Positions 43,816 through 53,947 of a stretch of 64,000 nt of DNA are shown here, piece after piece. A program made the translations under genes and the position numbers. The DNA is taken from assembly GCA_963697355.1 (NCBI GenBank), contig CAVONV010000002.1, forward strand, positions 254,680 through 318,679. The letters run 5' to 3'. The DNA comes from CAVONV01 sp963697355. Its GTDB lineage: Bacteria; Acidobacteriota; Vicinamibacteria; Marinacidobacterales; DATDRI01. How positions within the stretch are numbered: position 1 is the stretch's first letter; every line of letters begins with the position of its first letter. Below the pieces are notes generated by a model. That model was not told the DNA's origin. It ran no database searches and was given only the letters and a program-made list of their open reading frames with translations.

Positions 43816-46800
43816 ATGGCAACCAAAGGCGCCGGGGCCCCCGAAGACATCTTCCGCTATCCGAAGCCCGAGGCCCTGCTCCAGATCCAAAAGGACCGGC
43901 CCACCGTCATCGAGGCCTCCGCCGGTACCGGAAAGACCTACACCATCGAGCATCTCATCGTCGATCTCCTCCTCACCACGGACGCCGGTATCGAGAACAT
44001 CTTGGTCGTCACCTTCACGGCCAAAGCCACGGCCGAGCTCGTAAGCCGCGTCCGCAAGAAGATCCGTGAGCTCGCCGAGCTCCAAGAAGACAAAGCCAAC
44101 GGAAAGCCCGACGACGACTGCTGGCTCCTGGACGACGACGCCCGGCGCCGTCTAAGAAAAGCCCTCACCAGCTTCGAGCGAGCCCCCATATCGACCATCC
44201 ATTCCTTTTGTCACTCCGTCCTCACCGAGTACTCGTTTCTCAACCGTCGCCTCTTCGAGCAGGATCAAGTCGAAGAAAAGCGCATGTTCTCTCAGATGTT
44301 CAAGGAGGTGCTCCGGACCGAGCTGAGCTACCAGGAGGCCTACCAACCCTACCTCACGGCTTGGCTCGAGAGTGGAAAGAGTGTGGACGGCCTAGAAGAG
44401 CTCCTTTTCGAATGCCACAAAGCCGGCTCGCCCCTTGTTCCCGAGTTCGAGCCCGCCCGGCTCGAATCAGCCCTGGCAGTTTTGGCCCAATCGAGCTTTG
44501 ACGAAGAGGACCTCAAAGCTGCTTTCAAGGCACACGGTGTCCACGGCAACGTAGCCAATGCCGTCGTGAAGACGCTCCCCGACCTCAACGAAGCCGTGAA
44601 GGCTCACCAGGCCGAAGGACTACCCGGAGCTTTAGTCCAACTCAACAAAATCGATTTCGAAAAAAACCTGGAGCGCGTCCGGAAAGCCTCAGCGACCGAT
44701 GACCTCCTCGCCCGGTTCCAGATCACACTCGAAGCGCTCGAAGCCGGCGTCGTGCCACTAGAGTCCGCCATCGCTCGAGTCTTTCTACCTCCCGTCCGGA
44801 AGCGCCTCGTCACCTTCAAGCGCGAAAAAGGCCTCTACGATTTCGACGACATGATCCAGGTCGTCGCCGATAGCCTGAACGGCCCCCGAGGGGACGAGCT
44901 CATCCACGCGCTTCGAGCCCGTTACCACTACGCCCTCATCGACGAGTTCCAAGACACCGACTCCACCCAGTGGCGGATCTTCCGCAAAGTGTTTTTTGAC
45001 TCCGATGGCAAGAATCCTCTCTTCGTCATCGGCGATCCCAAGCAGGCCATCTACGCCTTCCGGGGCGCCGACGTCCATGTGTATTTGAATGCTCGGGAGA
45101 CCATTCGTGAGGCCGGCGGCCCGGTGCTTCCGTTGACCGGATGCTATCGTGCCACCCCCGCCCTCATCGACGCCTACAACTGGATCTTGAAACAAGACCT
45201 CGCCGACCCCTTTTTCAACGGAGACATCCACTACGAAAACCCCGTCAAAGCGGGAAGGCCGCACCTGCGACTCCAAGAAGAGGACGGGACCGAAACTCCA
45301 CCCATCACTCTCTTTCAATTCGCGTGGCCGGAAGGAAAAGCCCTTCTGACCGAAGCCAAGAAAGCGCTCCGCTCGAGAATCGCGCAAGAGATCTCCCGGC
45401 TACTCGACACCAACCGGCTCTTCCTCGGCGAGGACAAAAAAGAAGGGCGCATCACTGCCAATGAGATCTTCGTTCTGACCCGAAGCGGCCGGGACGGCTA
45501 TGAGATAGGCGCCGCCTTGAGAGAGCTCGGCGTCCCCTTTGTCTACTACAAGCAAGAGGGCCTTTTCCAAACTCCCGAAGCCGAGCACGTCCGGGCCCTT
45601 CTCGCCGCCATCGAGGACCCCGCCGATCCTTCCAAGCGCTTCCATGCCTGGACGACACCCTTTTTCGGGCTCCAACTCGATGATCTTCTCGACTGCCGGG
45701 ATGTCCCCTCAGACCATCCGCTCATGGCCCGACTGCTCGAGTGGAAGGGATGGCTCGAAGCCAAGGACTACGAGACCGCCTTTACCCATATCCTGGAAGA
45801 AAGCGGCATCCTCCGCCGCGAGCTTTTCCTAAACGAGAACGAACGCGCCCTCACCAACTACGCCCACATCTTCGAGATCCTTCTCGATGAGGTCAGCCGC
45901 ACCCGATGCACGCTTGCCGAGCTCATTCGAATGCTCCAATCCTTCATCGAGGAAAGGGCCCTTCCCGTCGGAGGCGAGAACGCGAGACTACCAACGCCTC
46001 GAAAGCGACAGGGAAGCCGTCCACATCATGACCATGCACATGGCCAAGGGACTGGAAGCCGGTGTCGTCTTCCTCTACGGAGGGTTCGGCACCAATCCCG
46101 GCCGCAACAAAGTCCATCTGTTCTATGAGAACGGAAAGCGCAACGCTTTTGCCGGGGCCCTCAGCAAAGCCCCACCGGGGATCCAAGAGGCCGTCCACCG
46201 CGAAGAGAGAGAGGAAGACCAGAGACTTCTCTACGTCGCCATGACCCGCGCCAAGGCAAAGCTCTATCTCCCTTATTTCCCGCAAAAGACCTACATCAAC
46301 AGCAAGGGCGAAGAAAAAGAAGCGAAGATCATCCAAGATCATTCCTGCTATTGGCAGCTCAACCATCGCCTCCACATGATTGTCCGATCGCTCGGCCGGA
46401 CTCTGGCCGGCAAACTCGAAAAACGAAACGCCCTCTTCAGCATCGAGCCTGTCGCCGTCGGACCTCGACCCGACGAGCAACCGGAAACGCAAACACCGCG
46501 CAACCTATCCGACTGGCGCCCCGCCCCCGGCCTCGTCTTCTACGAAGACACCGACAAAGCGTTCCGAAGGCTCGAGCAAAATCACGCCGGCTTCGTCATC
46601 ACCTCCTACTCACGGATGAAATCGTTACGAGGCGGCTACCACGCTCCCATCGACACCGGAGCCGATGTCTCTCGACGAGCCCGAAGGCGTCGACGCGTCT
46701 GAAACGAGCCGCGATCAACTCCCTCCGGGTCGCGCCGCCGGTGTCTTACTCCACGAGAGTTCTGGAAGCCATCGACTTCGAGACCCTGAAAGACAATCCC

Positions 46801-47316
46801 GATTTTGAGACCTGGGCCGCCAACGAAGAGGTCCGAAAGCTGTTCCAAAAACTGCTTCGCCGCCACGCCTTCGCCTATCGCTACCTAACGCACAGCCAGC
46901 AACTTGTCTACACCGCGCTCACAGCCCCCGTGCCACTAAACGGCGGAACACCTATCGCAGGCCTCTATCAAGTCACGCAAGACTTGCGAGAAGTCGAGTT
47001 CGTTTATCCCTATCCCGAGTCTCACCATCCAAAAGTAGCGGATGTTGTAGAGCAGCCCTTCAAGATCGAACGCGGCTACGTCAAAGGCTTCGTCGACTTC
47101 GTCTTCGAGCACGAAGGCTTAACCTATTTCGCCGACTGGAAGAGCGACTCGCTACCGAATTGGGACCTAAACGCTGTCAGTGACCACGTCCAACGCAACT
47201 ACCAACTCCAAGCCCAACTTTATGCACTGGCGTTAGTCAAGATGCTCGACGTTCACGACGAACGATCCTACGCAGCCAAATTCGGCGGCCTTTTCTATTT
47301 TTTCTCCGCGGAATGA
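43816..47316 (+). pseudogene. recB: Exodeoxyribonuclease V beta subunit, frameshifted
   Basis: It reads as a RecB of about 1165 residues. Walker A is EASAGTGKTYT (about 33-43), then VVTFTAKATAELVSRVRKKI, YDFDDMIQVV, LIDEFQDTDSTQWRIF and VIGDPKQAIYAFRGADVHVY. In the first frame it ends out of register at 46128. Frame two continues EAVHIMTMHMAKGLEAGVVF, then LLYVAMTRAKAKLYLP. Frame three supplies LDEPEGVD. A last frame gives the nuclease domain (KGFVDFVFEHEGLTYFADWK) ending at 47316. Shifts lie near 45985, 46672 and 46755. Either the gene has decayed or the sequence has indel errors. Confidence 0.85.
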
Positions 47317-47410
47317 GCGCGGATGGTAACGCTACTGGCGGTGTCTACTTTGAGCGGCCTAGTTGGAATCAGATTCTCGACTGGGAACACGAACTGGTAG
47401 GGAAGACAAG

Positions 47411-47920
47411 GCTATGATTACCCCTGTCTTCTCCCCTGCCCGTGCCCTTGCCCGACGCAACGGAACTGTCTTCTCTGTATTCTCTGTCTTCCCCCTTGCC
47501 CTTGCCCCTGCCCGTGCCCTTGCCCGATGCAAAGGAATTGTCTCCTCTGTATTCTCTGTCTTCCCCCTTGCCCTTGCCCCTGCCCCTGCCCTTGCCCGAT
47601 GCAAAGGAATTGTCTCCTCTGTATTCTCTGTCTTCCCCCTTGCCCTTGCCCCTGCCCGTGCCCTTGCCCGATGCAAAGGAATTGTCTCCTCTGTATTCTC
47701 TGTCTTCCCCCTTGCCCTTGCCCCTGCCCCTGCCCTTGCCCGATGCAAAGGAATTGTCTCCTCTGTATTCTCTGTCTTCCCCCTTGCCCTTGCCCCTGCC
47801 CCTGCCCTTGCCCGATGCAAAGGAATTGTCTCCTCTGTATTCTCTGTCTTCCCCCCTGCCCGTGCCCTTGCCCTTGCCCGAAAAAATGGAATCATCTTCT
47901 TGTCTTCCCCGTCCTTCTTT
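47411..47920. repeat. 72-bp minisatellite upstream of four-helix-bundle gene
   Basis: Six units exactly 72 bases apart (anchor GATGCAAAGG/GACGCAACGG at 47454, 47526, 47598, 47670, 47742, 47814) plus a shortened seventh. Each has a C-rich block (CCCTTGCCCTTGCCC type) and a TCTCCTCTGTATTCTCTGTC block. The length is a multiple of three, so all frames stay open without coding. The minus strand has G-quadruplex-type GGGCAAGGGCAAGGGG runs. Confidence 0.95.
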
Positions 47921-47939
47921 ACTGGAGGAGCAGTAGTCC

Positions 47940-48302
47940 ATGACAGAGTTGGATCACGAAAAGCTCGAAGTCTACAAGACCTCAATAGAGTTCGTTGCCT
48001 TAGCAGATCAGATTGCCCGACGCCTGCGTCGAGGCAGGTCCTATCTGGCCGATCAGCTTCAGCGCGCAGCAACATCAATCTCTTTGAACATCGCGGAAGG
48101 AGCAGGGGAGTTCTCAAGCGGCGACAAAGCTCGTTTCTATCGAATTGCGAAGCGCTCCGCCACGGAGTGCGCCGCAATACTGGATGTATGCCGCACACTC
48201 GATGTAATCGATGAGAAACAACTACAGAATGGTCACGACAAGATCTTCCAAATCGTATCTATGCTGACTCGAATGGTCCGAAACCGAAGTAGATCAAAAT
48301 GA
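47940..48302 (+). CDS. Four-helix-bundle protein (23S rRNA intervening-sequence / bAvd-like family)
   Basis: 120 residues. Family pattern: HEKLEVYKTSIEFVALADQI, SYLADQLQRAATSISLNIAE, GAGEFSSGDKARFYRIAKRS, ATECAAILDVC. Small basic proteins of this fold form pentameric bundles and bind nucleic acids; the related Avd serves in diversity-generating retroelements. No reverse transcriptase is present here. It sits between two minisatellites of the same motif and between recB and recD. GGAGGAG lies 12 bases before the ATG. Confidence 0.88.
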   Translation: MTELDHEKLEVYKTSIEFVALADQIARRLRRGRSYLADQLQRAATSISLNIAEGAGEFSSGDKARFYRIAKRSATECAAILDVCRTLDVIDEKQLQNGHDKIFQIVSMLTRMVRNRSRSK

Positions 48303-48720
48303 TGTTCCATTCCCTTGCCCTTGCCCCTGCCCGAAACAATGGAATTGTCTTCTCTGTATTCCCTCTCTTCTCTGTATTCCCCCCTGCCCTTGCCCTTGCC
48401 CGACGCAAAGCGAATCGTCTCCTCTGTATTCTCTGTATTCCCCCCTGCCCTTGCCCCTGCCCCTGCCCTTGCCCGACGCAAAGGAATCGTCTCCTCTGTA
48501 TTCTCTGTATTCTGTGTATTCTCTGTATTCCCCCCTGCCCTTGCCCGAAACAAAGGGATCCGTATTTCTGTATTCCCCCTTGCCCTTGCCCGTGCCCTTG
48601 CCCGACGCAAAGGAAATTGTCTCCTCTGTATTCTCTGCCTTTCCCGCCCCTGCCCCTGCCCGTGCCCGAAACGAAGTTACTATCTTCTCTGTATTCCCCC
48701 CTGCCCTTGCCCGAAGATGG
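48303..48720. repeat. Minisatellite downstream of four-helix-bundle gene
   Basis: About seven irregular units of the same two blocks as the upstream array, in the same orientation: a CCCTTGCCC-type C-rich block, CCCGACGCAAAGG or CCCGAAACAA, then TCTCCTCTGTATTCTCTGTA. Units are shorter and less uniform than in the upstream array. Confidence 0.9.
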
Positions 48721-48753
48721 GGAACGCAGGGTGAATCAGGATTACGCTGAATT

Positions 48754-50788
48754 ATGAGAATCCAAAACCCCCCTTTCACCCCACGGCACCGCCCTGTCCC
48801 AACTCGGCACCGCTGCACTGAAGCAACCGTCTTTCCCTCGTGACCTCGTTCAAGCGGCCCGCGACACCGATCTCGGCGAAGAATCCCTCTACCTCGCCTG
48901 GGAGCTCACCCGACAAGTTCAAAACGCCACGCCAGAAGAGCTGGACGCTCTCCTCGTCACCATTCTGGCTTCTCTCATCAACTTGAAACAGGGAAGCACT
49001 TGTTTGCCCATTGGACGAGAAGAAGGAGAAACGTACCTCAAGGACCTTTTCGACTCCCTTGACGCCAAGCCCGAATTAGTGGATATTGCACTCGGTCTAC
49101 TCCAGAAAGTTGGCGAAGCCAGCGCAACCTACACCGGTCACGAGATCCTGGGCCGTCCTGGAGACTACAAGCCCCTCATTGTGGAAGGCGATTATCTCTA
49201 TCACCAACGCCTGCTCGACCAAGAAAACCGAGTCGCTGAAAGCCTCCGCCGGCGTCTTGCAGCATCGCCTCGAGCCATCGATCCGTCGAAAATCGAAACC
49301 GCGATACAGGACGTGCTGGAGCACCCAGCTGTCAATTGGTGAAAGACCTGTTCAGCTTTCCGCTGAGCAACAGCAGGCCATCCGAACCGCGATAGGCCGA
49401 TCTCTGACCGCCATCTCCGGAGGCCCCGGCACCGGAAAAACATCGGTGGTCGTCTCTATCCTCCGCGTTTTGGCTCGACTCGGCGTCGCCATGGAATCTG
49501 TCGCCCTGGCCGCTCCGACCGGAAAAGCCGCCAATCGCATGGAAGAGTCCGTCCAAAACGGCTTGGTGGCGATTCCGAACCGAGGCGAGACCGATGGGGA
49601 GATCCTCCAGCACCTTCCGGAAGCCAAGACCCTTCATCGACTTCTCGGCTATTCGTCCCGCATCGGAGGTTTCAGGCATCACGAGAACAACCCTCTTGCT
49701 TACGAAGTGGTCATCGTCGACGAAGCTTCCATGATCGACCTCGACCTCATGGATCGTCTGCTCCGTGCGACTCCGAAAGAATCTCGCCTCATCCTACTCG
49801 GCGATGCCGACCAACTTCCATCAGTCGACGCCGGCGCCGTGTTTCGAGACCTCTTGCAAGCCAAAGAAGGGACGCCGCCAGATGATCCGAGAAGAGACAC
49901 CAGCGTGGTCCTCACCGAAAGCTACCGGATGGACCCTACAGACACTGACGGTCGAGCCATTCTCATGGTTGCAGCGCATATCAATGCCGGCCGCGCCAAG
50001 GCACTCTTCGACCCAGACTCTACGGAAGACGGGACAATCAAGGAACGCGCGGCAGTTGAAGACCTGACGTTCCACGGCGTCGAGCTCGTCGTCGACGGCA
50101 ACAAAACACACAAGAAGAACGCCTTTCTCGAGCGTTGGTTCACCGACCGTGTATGTAATCACTCGCGTTTCAAGGAACTAACGAACAGAACGTATGATTT
50201 CCGGGAACGAGAACCCGAAAAGTCCGACAAACTAGCACTTCGGGAATTGTTCAAACACGCCAACAACCACAAGATACTCTGCGTCACCACGAGAGATGCC
50301 GAGTATGTCAACTCATTCCTCCACCAAAAGACGGCTTCGCTGAATCAGCGGCAAGTACATAGCCGTACTACAGCAACCCGTTTCCACCCCGGCGAGCCCA
50401 TCATGATGCTCCGCAACGACTACGACCGGGGCCTCTTCAACGGCGATCAGGGACTCGTTCTTCGGGTACTCACGGAAAGTGGGCGAGCGCGGATAACGGC
50501 CGTCTTCCCACGCAAAGAGAGCTTCGCCACATACCCACTAGATTCACTTGGGACCCGACATCACGCTTTCTTACGCCATGACCGTTCACAAGAGCCAAGG
50601 GTCCGGAGTTCGACGATGTGGGCCTGGTTCTTCCCGACCGGGATATGCCGTTGCTAACGCGTGAAGTCCTCTACACTGCAGTGACTCGGAGCCGTCGCTC
50701 AGTGGTAGTCCTTGGCACGAGGGATTCGCTTGGTGTAATAGGCATACGTAAGGTTCAGCGAGCGTCCGGGATCGCAGCAAAGCTCTGA
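48754..50788 (+). pseudogene. recD: Exodeoxyribonuclease V alpha subunit, frameshifted
   Basis: The start is probably ATG 48754. After a C6 run (about 48767) the frame shifts into SPHGTALSQLGTAALKQ, DTDLGEESLYLAWELTRQVQ and ASLINLKQGSTCLPIG. It shifts again near 49340 into the helicase core: SGGPGTGKTSVVVSIL, AAPTGKAANRMEES, VIVDEASMIDLDLMDRLL and LLGDADQLPSVDAGAVFRDL. Near 50560-50610 two more shifts give YAMTVHKSQGS and LVLPDRDMPLLTREVLYTAV, ending at 50788. All RecD motifs are present in order, in at least four frame pieces. Confidence 0.85.
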
Positions 50789-50857
50789 CGAGGCCGGCCA
50801 ACGAATCAGTAAGACTTACCGATATCGCTTCAGGAGCTCTACAAAGCTCGAGGCGGT

Positions 50858-50925
50858 CTTTTCCTCATTCTCTCCCAGAAAGCTCTAGGACTGAGTACGC
50901 TGAATCCGCCGTATTGCTCGAGATT
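50858..50925 (-). pseudogene. VapC C-terminal remnant
   Basis: The minus strand encodes QYGGFSVLSPRAFWERM, the end of the PIN toxin type at 41826. A GCCAGGC-like hairpin (50974-50990) follows. The rest of 50789-51116 holds no gene. Confidence 0.5.
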
Positions 50926-51116
50926 CTCCCCTCATATTCGCAAAACTTTTGCTGGCAAACGTGGAAACGGTAGATCAGGCACCGCCTGGCAATCAGATTC
51001 GGTGAGCCCGATTGCACCTGGTGGGAGCTCGTGACCTGCCATTCGCCGCGTGTGTGTTCCGGGATGACGGTATAACGTGCGGCGAGCAAAGTATACAATT
51101 GGAAAGAAGGAGACCG

Positions 51117-51407
51117 ATGCGACGCGCCGAAGTTCGTTCGATCCTGGACAGTCACCGGGAAGAGTTGACACGACTGGGTGTGAAATCTCTGCGTCTGTTC
51201 GGTTCTGTAGCTCGGGATGAAGCCTCCCCCGCAAGTGATATCGATCTGCTGGTGGAATTCGAAAAGACACCAACTTTCTCCAAATACATGAAACTCAAGA
51301 TTTACCTCGAGGATCTCCTCGGCGCACGAGTAGACCTCGTGACCGAATCCGGACTCAGAGATCGAGTCCGGCCGTACGTAGAGAAGGATTCCATTCGTGT
51401 CGCGTGA
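51117..51407 (+). CDS. MNT nucleotidyltransferase antitoxin (MntA-like)
   Basis: 96 residues from ATG 51117 with AAGGAG upstream. Minimal nucleotidyltransferase: LRLFGSVARDEASPASDIDL with GS (29-30) and Asp41/Asp43, then VDLVTESGLRDRVRPYVEKD. In known MntA-HepT pairs this enzyme AMP-ylates the HEPN toxin to inactivate it. It overlaps the HepT-like frame by 11 bases. Confidence 0.85.
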   Translation: MRRAEVRSILDSHREELTRLGVKSLRLFGSVARDEASPASDIDLLVEFEKTPTFSKYMKLKIYLEDLLGARVDLVTESGLRDRVRPYVEKDSIRVA

Positions 51408-51603
51408 CCTCCTTCTGTTCCTAGAGGACATAGAGAAAGCTTGTGCCAAGATCAGTCGGTACTCGGAAAGACTCTCTCGTGACGAAGTCTTCGCCGATGA
51501 GATGAGGTTTGACGGGATTCTCCATACCTTACAAACAAATGGAGAAAGCGCTTCAATTCCAAAGTGGCACGACAAGGACTTGTGGCCATCCAGAATCTGG
51601 TGA
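51397..51603 (+). pseudogene. HepT-like HEPN toxin, truncated
   Basis: 68 codons from GTG 51397. SRDLLLFLEDIEKACAKISR and FADEMRFDGILHTLQ match the N-terminal two helices of HepT. From about codon 48 the sequence is unrelated. The catalytic RX4-6HXY motif and its following helix are absent, so the toxin cannot be active. Confidence 0.7.
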
Positions 51604-51633
51604 CCCGCGCGAGACAAACCAAGATGTGTAACC

Positions 51634-52041
51634 TCACGGTTCGTCGGAGAGATCGAAAATCTCCAATTTGAACTGCCAGCCCTCGAACGTCATCAACATC
51701 TTTCCGAATTCGTCCCACTTTACTGGCCGGCCGTCGATCGAAAGGAGAGGGGCCGATCCATCCGATGCCTCGTCCCAAGAGATACGCCCCCGAACGACAC
51801 TTTCGTCTGAGATGTGCCAGCGATCTTCTTCGTAGACGAGGTGCCGGCGGTTGAGCGCACGGCGCATTTTGCCGAGTAGCTCTTGGAATCGCTCCATCGG
51901 ATCATCGAGAGCATGGCCGAGGACCTGAAACTCGTAGCCGTCGAAAGACTCCTCGTAAGCATCGATGCAGAACTTGTCCCCAAGGAGTCGCGTGGCGAAC
52001 AAGAATCGGTGCTCGATCCCGTTAGCGTCGACGAGCTCCAT
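51634..52041 (-). CDS. Hypothetical protein
   Basis: 135 residues from ATG 52041; the frame is open upstream (QHPAFEP precedes the Met), so the gene may be longer or truncated. Soluble alpha/beta composition: GIEHRFLFATRLLGDKFCID, VLGHALDDPMERFQELLGKM, WHISDESVVRGRISWDE. No family named with confidence. It is convergent with the HepT remnant and divergent from the next gene. Confidence 0.6.
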   Translation of the reverse strand: MELVDANGIEHRFLFATRLLGDKFCIDAYEESFDGYEFQVLGHALDDPMERFQELLGKMRRALNRRHLVYEEDRWHISDESVVRGRISWDEASDGSAPLLSIDGRPVKWDEFGKMLMTFEGWQFKLEIFDLSDEP

Positions 52042-52064
52042 CGGTTCGAACGCTGGATGCTGGA

Positions 52065-53063
52065 ATGTCGGTGATGTTTTCCGGTTCGATGCCCGAGACC
52101 TCTTCTTGTCCTACGCAATCCGCTGTGAAGAAAAAGAGTGGTTGGGCGACCTCGTGCTTCCGACTCCAGCAGACGGACGACTATGGCGTGAGAGACGTGC
52201 TCGTGGATTGTGCCGCCGACTACCTTCCCGAACCGGTTATTCGCAACATCATTGAGCGGCTGCAACAATTTGCCGAGCAGGAAACCGACGAGATCCAAAG
52301 GCGACATTGGCTGATACCCGTCGAGTCTCTGGCCAAGCAGCTCAAAGACGCACCGCTCTTCGAAAAAACTCGCATCGCCTCTTGGGGAAAGTTGACGACG
52401 GCCGCCTATATTGATATCGCTCGGGTCTATCTCGATTCCGGTGATCCACCGACAGCGCTCGCCTGGCTCGAGCGTATCCCAGCAAAAGAGACCTTCCTAT
52501 CGCACGACCGCGATCGCCTCCTGCGCGACGTCTATGAAAGGCTCGGTGAGCGTGAGAAACTAACCGAGATCGCGTGGAAGATCTTCAGGAGCTACCGCAG
52601 CACCGATACCTTGGAAGATTTGCTGAGGGTCATAGGCGAGGAGGAACGACAGCAGGTGATTTCTGGCGAGACAGAGCTCATCCTCAAAGGCGAAGAGCTC
52701 TCCTATTCCGATGCCGCGTTCATGATAGCGATGGGACGGATGGATGAGGCCGAATCGTACCTTCTCTCCAAAGCAGACCAGCTCGAAGGAGACTTTTACG
52801 GTAGTCTACTTCCACTTGGAAAGGCCATGGAGGAAGATAGTCGCCAAAGGGCAGCGACGGTCGTCTACAGGGCGCTTCTCGATTCGATCCTCAAACGCGG
52901 ACAAACCAAAGCCTATTCGCACGGCTCACGCTATCTCCGTAAGCTGGATAGGTTGGCCGAAGCCGTTGACGACTGGGGAGAGCTCGAGTCACATGCCCAC
53001 TATGTGGCCGAGCTCGGTCAGAAGCATCGCCGTAAACACAGCTTCTGGTCGAAGGTTGAGTAG
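52065..53063 (+). CDS. DUF6880-like helical repeat protein
   Basis: 332 residues. TPR-like helices (AYIDIARVYLDSGDPPTALA, LLRDVYERLGEREKLTEIAW) and a C-terminal block (ATVVYRALLDSILKRGQTKA, YLRKLDRLAEAVDDWGE, HRRKHSFWSKVE) that fits DUF6880. The first about 35 residues look unlike the rest, so the natural N-terminus may be lost. The C-terminal 220 bases recur as a fragment at 58450. Confidence 0.6.
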   Translation: MSVMFSGSMPETSSCPTQSAVKKKSGWATSCFRLQQTDDYGVRDVLVDCAADYLPEPVIRNIIERLQQFAEQETDEIQRRHWLIPVESLAKQLKDAPLFEKTRIASWGKLTTAAYIDIARVYLDSGDPPTALAWLERIPAKETFLSHDRDRLLRDVYERLGEREKLTEIAWKIFRSYRSTDTLEDLLRVIGEEERQQVISGETELILKGEELSYSDAAFMIAMGRMDEAESYLLSKADQLEGDFYGSLLPLGKAMEEDSRQRAATVVYRALLDSILKRGQTKAYSHGSRYLRKLDRLAEAVDDWGELESHAHYVAELGQKHRRKHSFWSKVE

Positions 53064-53074
53064 GCCGCCTATCT

Positions 53075-53152
53075 GCGGCACTCTTCCAACGTCGATTCCG
53101 GTGTAGAAAGAACCTTTCGCCCCACAGCTCTTTCCAGATCGAAAAACTCGAG
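53075..53152 (-). pseudogene. AAA/DUF4143 fragment
   Basis: About 75 bases match 58004-58077 of AAA copy 2 (the region between Walker A and Walker B) at roughly 85 percent. It directly follows the DUF6880-like gene. The rest of 53064-53335 is unassigned. Confidence 0.6.
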
Positions 53153-53335
53153 CGGACCTCTCAACCAAAGTCTCAAAGAAAAACCGGTTTGATCAGATTG
53201 ACACCGGGAAGCCCGGTGGCGGTGAGGCCTGGTGATGGCAGGGCGCTATGCCCCGCAAAGGGCGATTGGGTCTGGTTACAGTTCAATCCGCGTGCCGGCC
53301 ACGAACAAGCGAGTAGGAGAGCGGCCCTCGTCATC

Positions 53336-53638
53336 TCACCTAGAGTCGCTTGGCAGTGACTTTGAAACCAAATGATGTCCTTCGAATATAGTGAGAACTC
53401 AGATCTCTTCCTGGTGTACTTCGTATACGATCCAGTAGTTTCCAACTAGGACTTCGCGCAAATCGTCACGGCCGAATCCGCGGACCCTCCGCCCGGCACG
53501 GGCTTGCCTTGCAGCGGTCCGTGCAACTTGGCGAAGGCGCTCCACCCAACGGCGCGCCGCTCCCAGCTTGTCGCGTGCAATGTTACGACCGATCTCGAGC
53601 AAATCGGAACGTCGACGTTTTGTCCACCGAAGCTTCAT
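53336..53638 (-). pseudogene. ParE/RelE-like toxin with nonsense codon
   Basis: Homologue of the toxin at 33521: LRWTKRRRSDLLEIGRNIA and GFGRDDLREVLVGNYWIVYE. At the codon for the Arg after HQEEI there is TGA. The frame then continues VLTIFEGHHLVSKS and ends at 53336. A single substitution removes the last about 20 residues. Confidence 0.75.
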
Positions 53639-53922
53639 TTGTGCGGTCCGAGCTCCTCGTCGAGGGCCGCATCTAGTTCTTCGTTGTAAATGAGTCGACC
53701 GGCCGCCGAATCGGCGAGACCTGCCGATACGGCTTCTGAGAAACGTTCCCGTTCTCGGATCCGATCAAGTCCGCCGGCGTGATGAGGATAGCGACTGGTT
53801 TGCCATTTTGCGTAATAACCAGCGGCCGTTAATCCTCTCGAAGTTTCCGAAGGAGCTGTGACGAGCGGGTTTTGAAGTCGGCGCGCGGGAATTTCTTCTG
53901 GGCTTTTTACTGGATAGATCAA
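53635..53922 (-). pseudogene. Phd/YefM-like antitoxin, decayed
   Basis: Two lesions relative to the gene at 33823. TAA replaces the Gln codon in REDQRPLVITQNGKP, and one base is lost before DRIRERERFSEAVSAGL. The C-terminal part (LADSAAGRLIYNEELDAALD) remains readable. Partner of the broken toxin at 53336. Confidence 0.7.
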
Positions 53923-53947
53923 GCCTCGAACAACTCTCGTTCATTCA

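Noticed and set aside
47411..47920. CRISPR array
   Set aside because: The 72-base units are similar along their whole length with no unique spacers, and there are no cas genes.
47363..48214. Open frames on both strands through the 72-bp array
   Set aside because: The unit length is a multiple of three and lacks stops, so every frame is open; the peptides are low-complexity and there is no ribosome site.
50865..51617. 250-codon minus-strand frame
   Set aside because: It is antisense to the MntA and HepT-like genes, which have clear motifs.
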